The translations under genes were made by a program, and so were the position numbers. A stretch of DNA of 64,000 nucleotides from Ollibium composti (GTDB lineage: Bacteria; Pseudomonadota; Alphaproteobacteria; Rhizobiales; Rhizobiaceae), in contig NZ_SSNY01000005.1 of NCBI RefSeq assembly GCF_004801285.1, positions 248,001-312,000 on the forward strand. Reading direction: 5' to 3'. Shown piece after piece: positions 27,710 to 36,497 of this stretch. The notes beneath the pieces are model-generated. The model worked only from the letters and a program-made list of their open reading frames with translations, did not search any database and was not told where the DNA came from. Numbering within the stretch: the first letter of the stretch is position 1; each line of letters opens with the position of its first letter.

Positions 27710-29520
27710 ATGCGCCCGAGACCACCGAAATCCAGGCGAGCAGCCTGTCCGACCAGCTCGCGACCATGCGGCAGGCGCTGGCGGGTTCGCCGATCACCCG
27801 CAGGATCGCCTGGGCATCTGCCGCCATCCTCGCCGTCATCGTCGCCACGTCGTTCGGCCAGATCCTGCTCAACCGCTGGAACCAGCCCTTCTACGACGCC
27901 ATCCAGCGGCGCGACGTGGCCGAATTCCTGCATCAGCTCGTGGTGTTCGCAGCCATCGCCGGCGGCCTGATCCTGCTCAACATCGCGCAGCAATGGCTGA
28001 ACCAGCGCATCAAGCTCAGGCTGCGCGAGGTGCTGACGACCGATCTCATCGAGGAATGGATGCGGCCGAACCGTGCCTTCCGCCTGACCCATGCCGGCGC
28101 CATCGGCGTCAATCCGGACCAGCGCATGCAGCAGGACGCCGGCCATCTCTCCGACCTGACGACAGGCCTCGCCATCGGCTTCGTGCAGGCGCTGATCCTG
28201 CTCGTCTCCTTCGTCGGCGTGCTGTGGACCCTGTCGGCCGGCTTCGTCTTCCATCTCGCCGGCCATTCCATCGCCATCCCCGGCTATATGGTGTGGGCGG
28301 CCTTCCTCTATGCCGGCCTGGCGTCGCTGATCAGCTGGCTGGTCGGCCGGCCGCTGATCGAATTGAACAGCGATCGCTACACGCGCGAGGCGGAACTGCG
28401 GCACTCCATGGTGCGCGTCAACGAGCATATCGACGCCATTGCGCTCGCCGATGGCGAGGGCCAGGAAAAGAAGCGACTCTCCCTCGACCTCGGCGCCGTG
28501 CTCACGGCCATGATGCGTATCTATACGGCGCAGATCAATCTCGCCTGGGTCACCGACACCTATGGCTGGATCACCGTGGTGGCACCCATCCTGGTGGCCG
28601 CACCCGTCTATTTTGCCGGCGATATCTCCTTCGGCGGGCTGATGATGGCGGTGGGCGCCTTCAACCAGGTACATTCCTCGCTGAAATGGTTCGTCAACAA
28701 CATCGGCGCCATCGCCGACTGGCGCGCGACGCTGATGCGGGTGGCCGACTTCCGGCTGGCGCTGACGGAGACGGACACGCTGCACGGCGCCGAAGGTCAT
28801 ATCGAGCTTGCCGAGAACGCCGACGGGTCGATGAGCTTCGAGGGGCTGGAGATCAAGTCGCCCGACGGTTGTACGCGGCTCACCGAGGATCATGTGCGCA
28901 TCAAGCCGGGCGAACATGTGCTGGTGAGCGGCGATCCGGGCACCGGCAAGACGCTGTTCTTCCGCGCGCTCGCCGGGCTGTGGCCATGGGGCAGCGGACG
29001 CATCGGCATGCCGAAGGGGGAGACGCCGGTGTTCATTCCGCGCACGCCCTATTTCCCGCCGGCGCCGCTGCGCGAGGTGCTCGTGCGTTCGAGCGACGAG
29101 GCCCGCAAGGACGACGCGGCCCTCAAGGCGGCTCTCGGCGAGATGGGACTGGACCATCTTGCCGGCTCGCTCGACCGTTCGGCGCGCTGGGAGCACGAGT
29201 TGAACGACGACGAGCAGCGGCTTCTGGCCTTCGCGCGGCTGGGACTGGAAAAGCCGCGCTGGATCGTCATCGACGAGGCGCTGGATACGTTCGACGGCGC
29301 GACGGTGAAGCGCATTCTCGCCATGCTGGAAAAACGGCTTCCGGAGGCCGCCGTCGTCAACATCGGCCGCGGCCTTCACAACCACGCCTTCTTCCCGCGC
29401 GCACTCAACATCGTCAAGCGCGAGGGCGGCGAGCCGCTGCGGCCGCCGCGCATGCGCGCCGGCGCCATCGAGCCGCCGCCCGCTATGCCCAAGCGCAAGA
29501 AGGCGGCGTCATCGGTCTGA
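27706..29520 (+). CDS. ABC transporter fusion, SbmA/YddA (ABC_membrane_2) type, with degenerate ATPase
   Basis: A 604-residue half-transporter: about six spans in the ABC_membrane_2 domain (30-340), then a nucleotide-binding domain. Walker A GDPGTGKT (409-416) and Walker B WIVIDEALD are good. The signature is LNDDEQRLLAFARL where relatives have LSLGEQQRLAFARL, the D-loop position reads DTFD in place of SALD, and the switch His is absent (VVNIGRGLHNH). Related proteins include BacA/SbmA peptide importers and E. coli YddA; the substrate is unknown. It may be a slow or partner-dependent ATPase. It ends 17 bases from metA, tail to tail. Confidence 0.85.
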   Translation: MNAPETTEIQASSLSDQLATMRQALAGSPITRRIAWASAAILAVIVATSFGQILLNRWNQPFYDAIQRRDVAEFLHQLVVFAAIAGGLILLNIAQQWLNQRIKLRLREVLTTDLIEEWMRPNRAFRLTHAGAIGVNPDQRMQQDAGHLSDLTTGLAIGFVQALILLVSFVGVLWTLSAGFVFHLAGHSIAIPGYMVWAAFLYAGLASLISWLVGRPLIELNSDRYTREAELRHSMVRVNEHIDAIALADGEGQEKKRLSLDLGAVLTAMMRIYTAQINLAWVTDTYGWITVVAPILVAAPVYFAGDISFGGLMMAVGAFNQVHSSLKWFVNNIGAIADWRATLMRVADFRLALTETDTLHGAEGHIELAENADGSMSFEGLEIKSPDGCTRLTEDHVRIKPGEHVLVSGDPGTGKTLFFRALAGLWPWGSGRIGMPKGETPVFIPRTPYFPPAPLREVLVRSSDEARKDDAALKAALGEMGLDHLAGSLDRSARWEHELNDDEQRLLAFARLGLEKPRWIVIDEALDTFDGATVKRILAMLEKRLPEAAVVNIGRGLHNHAFFPRALNIVKREGGEPLRPPRMRAGAIEPPPAMPKRKKAASSV

Positions 29521-29537
29521 CGGCTGCTCGCCTGTCG

Positions 29538-30458
29538 TCAGCCCTGCCCGACGTTCTCGATGTCGTACGGCGTCGTCTGGTAGACCTGATTGATCCAGTT
29601 GCCGAACAGAAGATGCGCATGCGAGCGCCAGCGGTTGAGCGGCGGCTTGGATGGATCGTTGCCGGGATAGTATTCGTGCGGCACTTCGATTGCGGTGCCG
29701 GCGGCCACGTCGCGGTCGTATTCCTCCTTCAGCGAGGTGGAATCGTATTCGATGTGGTTGAACATGTAGAGCCGGTTGCCCGCCCTTTCGGACAAAAGGC
29801 AGGGACCGGTCCTGTCCGATTCCATCAGCAGTTCCAGCCCGGTGTCGGGCTTGATGTCGGCGCTGCGCACCTCCGTCCAGCGCGAGACGGGAATGGCGAA
29901 ATCATCTGAAAAGCCGGCGAGATAGGGCGAGGCGGGCGCGTTGTTCCTGTGGCGGAAGACGCCGAACGCCTTCTTGTCCAGCGTGTATTTCGGCACGTCG
30001 TGGAAATGCCACGCCGCCGCCATCGCGCCCCAGCAGATGAAGAAGGAGGAATGGACGTTCGTCGCCGTCCAGTCGAGAATGCGGGTCAGCTCGTTCCAGT
30101 AGTTCACCTCCTCGAACGCCAGCAGTTCGATCGGTGCGCCGGTGACGATGAAGCCGTCGAACTTGCGATCCCGTACCTCCTCCCAGGTCTGGTAGAAGGC
30201 GATCAGGTGTTCTTCCGAGGTGTTCTTGGCCTTGTGGTTGCCGACGCGCACCAGCGTCAGTTCCACCTGCAGCGGCGTGGCGCCCATCAGCCTGGCGAAC
30301 TGCGTTTCGGTGCGGATCTTGTTGGGCATCAGGTTGAGCAGGCCGATCTGCAAGGGGCGGATGTCCTGTCGTCGCGCTGTCTTCTCGTCCATGATGGACA
30401 CGCCTTCGCGGGCAAGCACTTCGCGGGCGGGAAGCTGATCGGGGATCTTGATTGGCAT
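29538..30458 (-). CDS. metA: Homoserine O-acyltransferase MetA (predicted acetyl-CoA user)
   Basis: MetA activates homoserine in methionine synthesis. The 306-residue sequence has the nucleophile Cys142 in [10 protein letters not shown] and the His/Glu pair in FNHIEYD. Residue 111 decides the acyl donor in this family: Gly for succinyl-CoA (E. coli) and Glu for acetyl-CoA. Here the motif is [16 protein letters not shown] with Glu at exactly 111, so I predict homoserine O-acetyltransferase in spite of the succinyltransferase name. The ATG has GGAGTG upstream. Expression is controlled by the SAM-II leader. Confidence 0.94.
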   Translation of the reverse strand: MPIKIPDQLPAREVLAREGVSIMDEKTARRQDIRPLQIGLLNLMPNKIRTETQFARLMGATPLQVELTLVRVGNHKAKNTSEEHLIAFYQTWEEVRDRKFDGFIVTGAPIELLAFEEVNYWNELTRILDWTATNVHSSFFICWGAMAAAWHFHDVPKYTLDKKAFGVFRHRNNAPASPYLAGFSDDFAIPVSRWTEVRSADIKPDTGLELLMESDRTGPCLLSERAGNRLYMFNHIEYDSTSLKEEYDRDVAAGTAIEVPHEYYPGNDPSKPPLNRWRSHAHLLFGNWINQVYQTTPYDIENVGQG

Positions 30459-30470
30459 GGGACACTCCAA

Positions 30471-30502
30471 CAAAAAGACCGGCGGCGAAATCGCGACCGG
30501 CC
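30471..30502 (-). terminator. Intrinsic terminator in the metA leader
   Basis: On the minus strand GGCCGGTCGCGA pairs with TCGCCGCCGGTC across a tight loop with one mismatch and G-U pairs, and the stem is followed by TTTTT. It sits between the SAM-II aptamer and the metA ribosome-binding site, the place for transcription attenuation. Confidence 0.65.
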
Positions 30503-30524
30503 CCATGGGTTTTGCCCTCACGGT

Positions 30525-30578
30525 CCTTTAGCGACTTCTTTAACGTGGCTGCAAGCCGACCGGCAAATCACCACGACG
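30525..30578 (-). promoter_or_regulatory. SAM-II riboswitch upstream of metA
   Basis: The minus strand reads CGTGGTGATTTG, GGCTTGCAGCCACG, TTAAAG and GCTAAAGG in the order of the SAM-II consensus. P1 is CGTGG (30570-30574) with CCACG (30544-30548). The UGAUUU loop strand and the 3' GCUAAAGG segment make the H-type pseudoknot that encloses S-adenosylmethionine. From established knowledge SAM-II occurs before metA and metX in alphaproteobacteria and turns expression off at high SAM. The 3' end lies 66 bases before the ATG, with a terminator between. Confidence 0.93.
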
Positions 30579-30588
30579 TTCGAAACCG

Positions 30589-30617
30589 TATCTATGCCTG
30601 CGGCGCGGCGTCGTCAA
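30589..30617 (-). promoter_or_regulatory. Putative metA promoter
   Basis: TTGACG (30612-30617) and TAGATA (30589-30594) are spaced by 17 bases. The expected transcript start, near 30582, is only a few bases before the SAM-II aptamer, so the leader would begin with the riboswitch. The -35 is strong and the -10 moderate; a CATAGA reading one base away is an alternative. Confidence 0.55.
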
Positions 30618-30701
30618 CGGGCGCGGTTTGGCCCAGCCGCCACCTCTCGACAGCGGCGGCGGCGGCCTGTATTCCCGCAGCGGCTTCCACGGATTTCCGA
30701 C

Positions 30702-31820
30702 ATGACCAAGGCTGAGCATCAGGCACGTCCAACCCCGCGCGCGGGCATCATGGACATCGAGGCCTATGTGCCGGGCAAGAGCACCGCGCCCGCCGGCGTG
30801 AAGCTTTTCAAGCTGTCCTCGAACGAAAACCCGCTCGGCCCCTCGCCCAAGGCGATCGAGGCCGCGCGCGCGGTTGCCGGGCGACTCGACATCTATCCCG
30901 ACGGCTCGGCCAGGCGGCTGCGCGAGGCGATCGGCGAGGTGCATGGGCTCAATCCGGCGAACATTGTCTGCTCCAACGGTTCGGACGAAATCCTCGGCCT
31001 GCTGACGCAGATCTACCTGTCGCCCGGCGACGAAGCGATTTTCACCGAACACGCCTTCATGGTCTACAAGATCTATGTGCAGGCAGCAGGCGCGAAGCCC
31101 GTGGTGGTGAAGGAGATCAACGAGCGGGCCGACGTCGACGCCATGTTGGCGGCGGTGACGTCACGCACGAAGATCGTCTTCCTCGCCAACCCCAACAATC
31201 CGACCGGCACCTACCTGCCGTTCGACGAGGTGCGCAGGCTCCATGCCGGCTTGCCGGCAAACGTGCTTTTGATCCTCGACGCCGCCTATGCCGAATATGT
31301 CCGGCGCAACGACTACGAGGCGGGAATCGAACTGGTCGGCTCCAGCGAGAACGTGGTGATGACGCGCACCTTCTCCAAGATCGGCCTCGGCGGCGCGCGG
31401 CTGGGCTGGATGTACGGCCCGCTTGCTATCGTCGATGCGGTGAACCGCGTGCGCGGGCCGTTCAACGTGAACGCCACCGCGATCGAGGCCGGCATCGCCT
31501 CCATCCGCGACCGCGAGCATATTGCGCGCAGCGTCGCCCACAACGAGCAGTGGCTCGCCTGGCTCACCGAAGAATTCACCAGGCTCGGCCTCCGCGTCAC
31601 GCCCAGCGTCGGTAATTTTCTCCTCGTCCATTTCTCCGAAGCCGAAAGGCACTCGGCGGCGAAGGCCGACGATTATCTCACGGCACGCGGCTATATATTG
31701 CGGCGCGTTGCCGGCTACGGTTTTCCCAACGCGCTGCGCATGACGGTCGGAACCGAAGAAGCCAATCGCGGCGTCGCCGCCGCCCTTTCCGAATTCCTGA
31801 AAAGCCAGAACAATGCCTGA
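30702..31820 (+). CDS. hisC: Histidinol-phosphate/aromatic aminotransferase
   Basis: A 372-residue class II (HisC-type) PLP aminotransferase. The internal aldimine lysine is Lys226 in [16 protein letters not shown], with NPNNPTGT (163-170) and DAAYAEYV (from 193) forming the cofactor pocket. The start [10 protein letters not shown] is chosen because upstream codons are antisense to metA. It overlaps tyrC by 8 bases. In Rhizobiales this hisC copy, paired with tyrC and away from the his operon, is a likely phenylalanine/tyrosine aminotransferase as well as, or instead of, a histidine enzyme. That role is inferred from context. Confidence 0.92.
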   Translation: MTKAEHQARPTPRAGIMDIEAYVPGKSTAPAGVKLFKLSSNENPLGPSPKAIEAARAVAGRLDIYPDGSARRLREAIGEVHGLNPANIVCSNGSDEILGLLTQIYLSPGDEAIFTEHAFMVYKIYVQAAGAKPVVVKEINERADVDAMLAAVTSRTKIVFLANPNNPTGTYLPFDEVRRLHAGLPANVLLILDAAYAEYVRRNDYEAGIELVGSSENVVMTRTFSKIGLGGARLGWMYGPLAIVDAVNRVRGPFNVNATAIEAGIASIRDREHIARSVAHNEQWLAWLTEEFTRLGLRVTPSVGNFLLVHFSEAERHSAAKADDYLTARGYILRRVAGYGFPNALRMTVGTEEANRGVAAALSEFLKSQNNA

Positions 31821-32754
31821 ACCCCTGTTTGAAAAGATCGCGCTGGTCGGCATCGGCCTGATCGGCTCGTCGCTGGCGCGCGTCATCCGCCGCGAGCACC
31901 TTGCCCGCCATATCGCCATCGCCACGCGCAGTCCTTCGACGCTGAAGCGGGCCGAGGAACTCGGCCTCGGCGACAGTTATTCGACTGATCTTAGAGAGGC
32001 CGTGCGCGACGCGGACCTCGTCATCGTCTCGGTGCCGGTCGGCTCTTCGGCCGAGGTCGCAGAAGAAATCGCGCCGGCGCTGAAGAACGGGGCGATCCTC
32101 ACCGATGTCGGCTCCACCAAGGCCTCGGTGATCGCGCAGATGCAGCCCTTCGTGCCGAAGGGCGTGCATTTCATCCCCGGCCATCCCTTGGCCGGCACGG
32201 AAAAGTCCGGCCCCGACGCCGGCTTTGCCGAACTGTTCGAGAACCGCTGGTGCATCTTCACGCCGCTGCCCGGCACCGATCCGGCCGCATTGGAAAAATT
32301 GTCGGAATTCTGGCGCCGTTGCGGCTCCAACATCGACACGATGGACGCCGAACATCATGACATGGTGCTGGCGATCGTCTCGCACCTGCCGCACATCATC
32401 GCCTACAACATCGTCGGCACCGCCGACGACCTGGAATCGGTAGCGAAGGGCGAGGTCATCAAATACGCGGCCTCCGGTTTCCGCGACTTCACCCGCCTTG
32501 CCGCCTCCGACCCGACTATGTGGCGCGACGTTTGCCTGCACAACAAGGACGCGATCCTGGAAATGCTGGCGCGTTTCTCCGAGGACCTTGCCTCGCTGCA
32601 GCGGGCGATCCGCTGGGGCGACGGGGAGAAACTGTTCGACCTGTTCACCCGCACGCGTGGCATCCGCCGTTCGATCATCGAGGCCGGCCAGGAAACGGCG
32701 GCGCCGGACTTCGGGCGGCACGGGGTGGAGCAGGGGAAGGGAATAGGGGAATAG
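31813..32754 (+). CDS. tyrC: Prephenate/arogenate dehydrogenase
   Basis: A 313-residue NAD(P)-dependent dehydrogenase of tyrosine synthesis. The dinucleotide loop is GIGLIGSS (13-20), followed by [22 protein letters not shown], and the catalytic-site region [15 protein letters not shown]. The helical dimerisation domain begins near [21 protein letters not shown]. There is no ACT domain, so feedback control by tyrosine would have to occur through the core fold. It overlaps hisC. The last residues KGIGE are encoded by a repeat that gives the stop codon. Confidence 0.93.
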   Translation: MPEPLFEKIALVGIGLIGSSLARVIRREHLARHIAIATRSPSTLKRAEELGLGDSYSTDLREAVRDADLVIVSVPVGSSAEVAEEIAPALKNGAILTDVGSTKASVIAQMQPFVPKGVHFIPGHPLAGTEKSGPDAGFAELFENRWCIFTPLPGTDPAALEKLSEFWRRCGSNIDTMDAEHHDMVLAIVSHLPHIIAYNIVGTADDLESVAKGEVIKYAASGFRDFTRLAASDPTMWRDVCLHNKDAILEMLARFSEDLASLQRAIRWGDGEKLFDLFTRTRGIRRSIIEAGQETAAPDFGRHGVEQGKGIGE

Positions 32755-32832
32755 GGCAGTGGGGCAGTAGGGCAGTAGGGCAGTAGGTATTGGACTACCT
32801 ACCGCCGTACCGCCTTATTTCCTTACTCCCCT
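32731..32832. repeat. GGGAATAG/GGGCAGTA tandem repeat with inverted partner
   Basis: An array of 8-base units, first GGGGAATA and then about four copies of GGGCAGTA, is followed by a perfect hairpin GTAGGTA-TTGGAC-TACCTAC (32784-32803) and reverse-oriented units (TTACTCCCCTAT). As at 5026-5111, it lies between convergent genes and contributes both stop codons and the last few residues (GIGE and AIGE). It is a probable two-way terminator. Confidence 0.8.
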
Positions 32833-33824
32833 ATCGCCCCGATCTTCCCCAACGGAATGAACCCCAGCGACGCCTTGCCCTTGGCGATAACCAGCGGCAT
32901 CGACGGGGAGGAGCCCAGCATGGCAAGGGCTGCGAAGCCCTGCTCGATTTGGCGTTTCTGTTCCGGGATGATGCCGGCAAGCACGGTCGCTACCGCCTTC
33001 GGGTTGGTGAGCTTGATGTTCAATTTGGCGTCGATCAGGCCGTCGGCATCGATGGAGAGGGGGCCGGAGAGCGACACGCGCGCCTCGCCGGAGGAAAGTT
33101 CGAGGTTGGCGATCTCGATCGATTGGCCGCGCAGGCTTTTCGTGCCCGCCTGCAGCATCGCGACGCCGTTCTTCAGCGTCGCCTCGCCGGCAGCGTCGAA
33201 GGGCGGCACCAGGCGGCCGCCGATGGCCTCGGCATCGATCTCGACATCGCCGAAGCGGCCGCCGGCGACGAGGTCTTCGCCGCTCGGCCGCAGTTCGGTG
33301 TCGGCCTTGCCGGCGCTGAACAGCGAGACCGGGTCGCCGTCTTCCGGATCGGTCTGGCCCGACAGGCCCTCGGCGGTCAGGCTCAGGCTGGCCGGCGTCG
33401 GCCAGGACAGGCCGGCGTCGGCCCGCAGGTGATCCCAGTCGATCCACAGCGGTGGCATGCCGGGAGCGGTGGTCCTGAGCGGCCCGCGAAATTCCGCCGA
33501 TGGCGAGAATGGCCGCAGGATCGTCGCCACCGCGTCCAGCTTGCCGCTGGAGGCGGCGACGGCGCGGGCGTCATCCTCATAGGCGAGACTGTCGCAGGAA
33601 ACGACGAAGCGCAGCGGATAGCCGCTGACCGTGAGGTTGGCGCATTCAGCGTCGATCCCCTTGCCGTTCAGCGCGGCAATGACCTGGGCGGTCTGGCCGC
33701 GGACCCTGTCGGACAGCCAGAACCAGCCGGCGCTGTAGAGGCCGAACGCCACGAGCAGCGCCAGCACAAGCCAGAGCAGGCCGCGGCGGCGGGACTTCGG
33801 CGGGGATTGTTCACTTGACGTCAT
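32823..33824 (-). CDS. DUF2125 protein, single N-terminal membrane anchor
   Basis: A 333-residue protein with a basic N-terminus (SPPKSRRRG), one membrane span at about 14-34 (LLWLVLALLVAFGLYSAGWFWL) and a large periplasmic beta-rich domain. DUF2125 resembles AsmA/YdgA-like lipid-associated proteins by its repeats of short strands, but no function is established. Its convergent position to tyrC and divergent position to a ChaC-like gene is conserved in Rhizobiales. The final codons (AIGE) come from the tandem repeat, which ends the frame with TAA. Confidence 0.86.
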   Translation of the reverse strand: MTSSEQSPPKSRRRGLLWLVLALLVAFGLYSAGWFWLSDRVRGQTAQVIAALNGKGIDAECANLTVSGYPLRFVVSCDSLAYEDDARAVAASSGKLDAVATILRPFSPSAEFRGPLRTTAPGMPPLWIDWDHLRADAGLSWPTPASLSLTAEGLSGQTDPEDGDPVSLFSAGKADTELRPSGEDLVAGGRFGDVEIDAEAIGGRLVPPFDAAGEATLKNGVAMLQAGTKSLRGQSIEIANLELSSGEARVSLSGPLSIDADGLIDAKLNIKLTNPKAVATVLAGIIPEQKRQIEQGFAALAMLGSSPSMPLVIAKGKASLGFIPLGKIGAIGE

Positions 33825-33900
33825 GCTGCCGCTCTCGTTAACGCGGGGAGTGCCGGCGGTTCCGCACGGCGTTCCCTTCCTTGCATACAGGCTTGGCGAT

Positions 33901-34422
33901 ATGGGCGATTTTTGGGTTTTTGGCTATGGCTCGCTGATCTGGCGGCCGGGGTTCGAGCATGTCGAGGCGCGCCGGGCGCGGCTTTACGGCTATCGCCGAT
34001 CGCTCTGCATCTATTCCTTCGTCCATCGCGGCACGCGCGAGCGGCCGGGGCTGGTGTTGGGGCTGGATCGCGGCGGTTCCTGCGTCGGGCTTGCCTTCCG
34101 GGTGCGCGGCGAGCGGCACGACGAGGTGATCGACTATCTGCGTGCGCGCGAGCTCGTTACCAACGTCTATCTGGAACGCATGGTGGTGGTGCGGCTGGAG
34201 ACAGGCGAGACGGTGCCGGCGGTGACCTATGTCGCCGATCGCGCGCATGAGCAGTATGCCGGCGCGCTGGATGAGGACAGGGCGGCGGCGGCGGTGCAGG
34301 GCGCATCAGGCCAGTCCGGCCGCAACGAAGATTATCTTTCCAGTACGCTGGAGCACCTGGAATCGCTCGGCATCCGCGACCGCTGGCTGGAGGGCGTGGC
34401 GCGGCGGCTCGCACCATCGTGA
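33901..34422 (+). CDS. Gamma-glutamylcyclotransferase, ChaC-like
   Basis: A 173-residue protein of the gamma-glutamylcyclotransferase fold. WVFGYGSLIWRPGFEH at the N-terminus is the ChaC-type YGSL substrate-binding motif, followed by LYGYRRSLCIYSFVHRGTRERPGLVLGL. ChaC proteins cleave glutathione to 5-oxoproline and Cys-Gly. The ATG of MGDFW is the family start; longer readings run into the divergent DUF2125 promoter. The gap from DUF2125 is 76 bases. Confidence 0.92.
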   Translation: MGDFWVFGYGSLIWRPGFEHVEARRARLYGYRRSLCIYSFVHRGTRERPGLVLGLDRGGSCVGLAFRVRGERHDEVIDYLRARELVTNVYLERMVVVRLETGETVPAVTYVADRAHEQYAGALDEDRAAAAVQGASGQSGRNEDYLSSTLEHLESLGIRDRWLEGVARRLAPS

Positions 34423-34529
34423 AGCGGCGATCCGGGCAAAACGGAACGTCTTTGCTTGGACCGGGTGGCCACAGGCAATAGGGTCGGCGGGCAACCAGTC
34501 GATTCGATGGACGAACACGGAGATATATC

Positions 34530-35477
34530 TTGCAGAAGCGCCGGCTCGGTCGAACAGACCTCGAAATCGCCCCTCTCGTCTTCGGCGGCAACGTGTTCGG
34601 CTGGACGGCCGATGAAAGGACATCCTTTTCCCTGCTCGATCGCTTCGTCGAAGCCGGCTTCAACGCCGTCGACACGGCCGACGCCTATTCGCGCTGGGTG
34701 CCGGGCAACAAGGGCGGCGAATCGGAAACCATCATCGGCAAGTGGATGAAGGCGCGGGGCAACCGCGAGCGCGTCGTCGTCATCACCAAGGTCGGCTCGG
34801 ACATGGGGCAGGGCAAGAAGGACCTCTCCGCCGCCCATATCGAGAAGGCCGTCGAGGATTCGCTGAAGCGTTTGCAGATCGACGCCATCGACCTTTACCT
34901 GTCGCACTGGCCGGACCCGACGACGCCGCATGAGGAAACGCTGGGCGCCTACCAGAAGCTCATCAAGGCCGGCAAGGTTCGCGCCATCGGCGCCTCGAAC
35001 CTCGATGCCGGACAGTTGCGCGCGGCCCTCGACATCGCCCGGCTGCGTGACCTGCCGCGCTACGAGGTCTTGCAGCCGGAATACAATCTCTACGACCGCG
35101 CTTCTTACGAGGGGCCGCTGGCCGACCTTTGCGCGGCCGAAGGGCTCGGCGTCATCACCTATTACAGCCTGGCCAGCGGCTTCCTGTCGGGCAAGTACCG
35201 TTCGGTCGCCGATCTCGGCAAGAGCGCGCGCGGCGGCGGGGTGAAGAAATATCTCGACAAGCGAGGCCTGCGCATCCTCGATGCGCTGGATGCTGTGGCG
35301 GCCCGGCACAAGGCCGCGCCGGCCGAGGTGGCATTGGCCTGGATCATCGCCCGTCCGGACGTGACCGCGCCGATCGCCAGCGCGACCAGCCTGGAGCAAT
35401 TGGAGAGCCTGATCCGTTCGGCGTCGCTGCCGCTGTCGGCCGCCGATGTAAGAGAACTGGACGACGCCAGCGCCTGA
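34530..35477 (+). CDS. Aldo/keto reductase
   Basis: A 315-residue NADPH-dependent TIM-barrel reductase of the YajO/general stress type. The catalytic tetrad is intact: Asp48 and Tyr53 (NAVDTADAYSRW), Lys87 (VVITKVGS) and His126 (LYLSHWPDP). The substrate is not predictable. Translation appears to start at TTG, which has GGAG at a 7-base spacing; no ATG in frame fits the N-terminal strand KRRLGRTDLEIAPLVFGG. A 142-base palindromic element begins at its stop codon. Confidence 0.9.
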   Translation: MQKRRLGRTDLEIAPLVFGGNVFGWTADERTSFSLLDRFVEAGFNAVDTADAYSRWVPGNKGGESETIIGKWMKARGNRERVVVITKVGSDMGQGKKDLSAAHIEKAVEDSLKRLQIDAIDLYLSHWPDPTTPHEETLGAYQKLIKAGKVRAIGASNLDAGQLRAALDIARLRDLPRYEVLQPEYNLYDRASYEGPLADLCAAEGLGVITYYSLASGFLSGKYRSVADLGKSARGGGVKKYLDKRGLRILDALDAVAARHKAAPAEVALAWIIARPDVTAPIASATSLEQLESLIRSASLPLSAADVRELDDASA

Positions 35478-35618
35478 GAGTCCTTTTGAAATCCCGTGAG
35501 GCCGGGCTGCAAACGATACCCGGCTGCGCTCCGGTGCTCACGTACTTGGTGTACGTTCCGCTCCGGTGCTCGCCGACCATCGTTTTCGCTACGGCCTGAC
35601 GGTTTTCAAAAGGACTCT
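35477..35618. repeat. 142-base palindromic intergenic element
   Basis: The terminal arms AGAGTCCTTTTGAAA (35477-35491) and TTTCAAAAGGACTCT (35604-35618) are perfect inverted repeats. Inside, CCGTGAGGCC faces GGCCTGACGG, and CGCTCCGGTGCTC occurs twice flanking GTACTTGGTGTAC. The whole can fold as one long imperfect hairpin. From general knowledge such elements are dispersed in Mesorhizobium. Placed between convergent genes, it may end both transcripts. Confidence 0.85.
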
Positions 35619-35637
35619 GAGCTTATCCGAAGAGTGC

Positions 35638-36435
35638 CTACTTCCACTTCGCCTCGGACGTCAATTCCGCCAGCCGCTTGACGGCGGTCGGCGGCAGCGG
35701 CGGCGGGTTCGGCTGGCGCGATGCCTCGACGAGCAAGGCGTCGCAGGCTGCCTCCGTCTCCGAAATCAGTCGCCGCATGAATTCGTCCTTACCGAGCCCC
35801 GGCGGGATGGCGGGCAGGAAGCGGGCGCGGATGGTTCCCGGATAGCGCAGGAACTTGCGGCGCGGCCAGTAGAGGCCGGCGACATGGGCGACCGGCACCA
35901 CCGGCAGGCCGAGCTGCGTGTAGATCTCGACGATGCCGTATTTGTAGGCTGGTTCGGCGCCGGGCGCGCGGCGCGTGCCTTCGGGGTAGATGATGAGCTG
36001 GCGCGGGTTGCGCGCCATTTCGGCCCTCGTGGCGGCGGTGACGGCCTTCAGCGCCTTGGAACGGCTGCCGCGATCGACCGGGATCATGCGCATCTTCTGG
36101 ATGTACCAGCCGAAGAAGGGAATCCAGGTCAGCTCGCGCTTGAGGATGTAGAGCGGATCTTTCAGGTAGGGGAAGAAGGCGATGGCGTCCCAGAACGACT
36201 GGTGCTTGGGCGCGAGGATGAAGGAGCCCTCCGGGAGGTTCTCCGTGCCGGCGATGTCGCTTTTCGTGCCGGCGATCACGCGGTAGAGCCACAGGCTGGT
36301 TCGCGACCAGAATTTCGGCACGAACCAGGCGCGGTGGCGCGGCGACAGGAAGTAATAGGGCGTCCAGAGGATCATCTGGACGATCAGGCTGACGTAGAAC
36401 GCAAAGTTGAAAGCCAGCGAACGGAGGTAGAGCAT
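35638..36435 (-). CDS. plsC: 1-acyl-sn-glycerol-3-phosphate acyltransferase
   Basis: PlsC acylates lysophosphatidic acid to phosphatidic acid in phospholipid synthesis. The 265-residue protein has an N-terminal membrane segment (about 8-30), the HX4D catalytic motif KHQSFWD (His78, Asp83), the glycerol-phosphate site IPVDRG and YPEGTRR (150-156). I start at MLYLRSLAFNF, as the open frame upstream overlaps ydcF on the same strand without similarity. It lies 62 bases after ydcF and probably belongs to the ftsE-ftsX-ydcF-plsC transcription unit. Confidence 0.93.
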   Translation of the reverse strand: MLYLRSLAFNFAFYVSLIVQMILWTPYYFLSPRHRAWFVPKFWSRTSLWLYRVIAGTKSDIAGTENLPEGSFILAPKHQSFWDAIAFFPYLKDPLYILKRELTWIPFFGWYIQKMRMIPVDRGSRSKALKAVTAATRAEMARNPRQLIIYPEGTRRAPGAEPAYKYGIVEIYTQLGLPVVPVAHVAGLYWPRRKFLRYPGTIRARFLPAIPPGLGKDEFMRRLISETEAACDALLVEASRQPNPPPLPPTAVKRLAELTSEAKWK

Positions 36436-36497
36436 CGGTGGGGCTGCCCGGTAGGATTTGCCGTTCGTTACACCAAGGCTGGCGAAAAAGGAAACGG

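Noticed and set aside
27583-29385. A 600-codon open frame opposite the ABC transporter gene.
   Set aside because: It mirrors the codon structure of the real gene, is His/Asp/Gly-rich and has no domain or ribosome-binding site.
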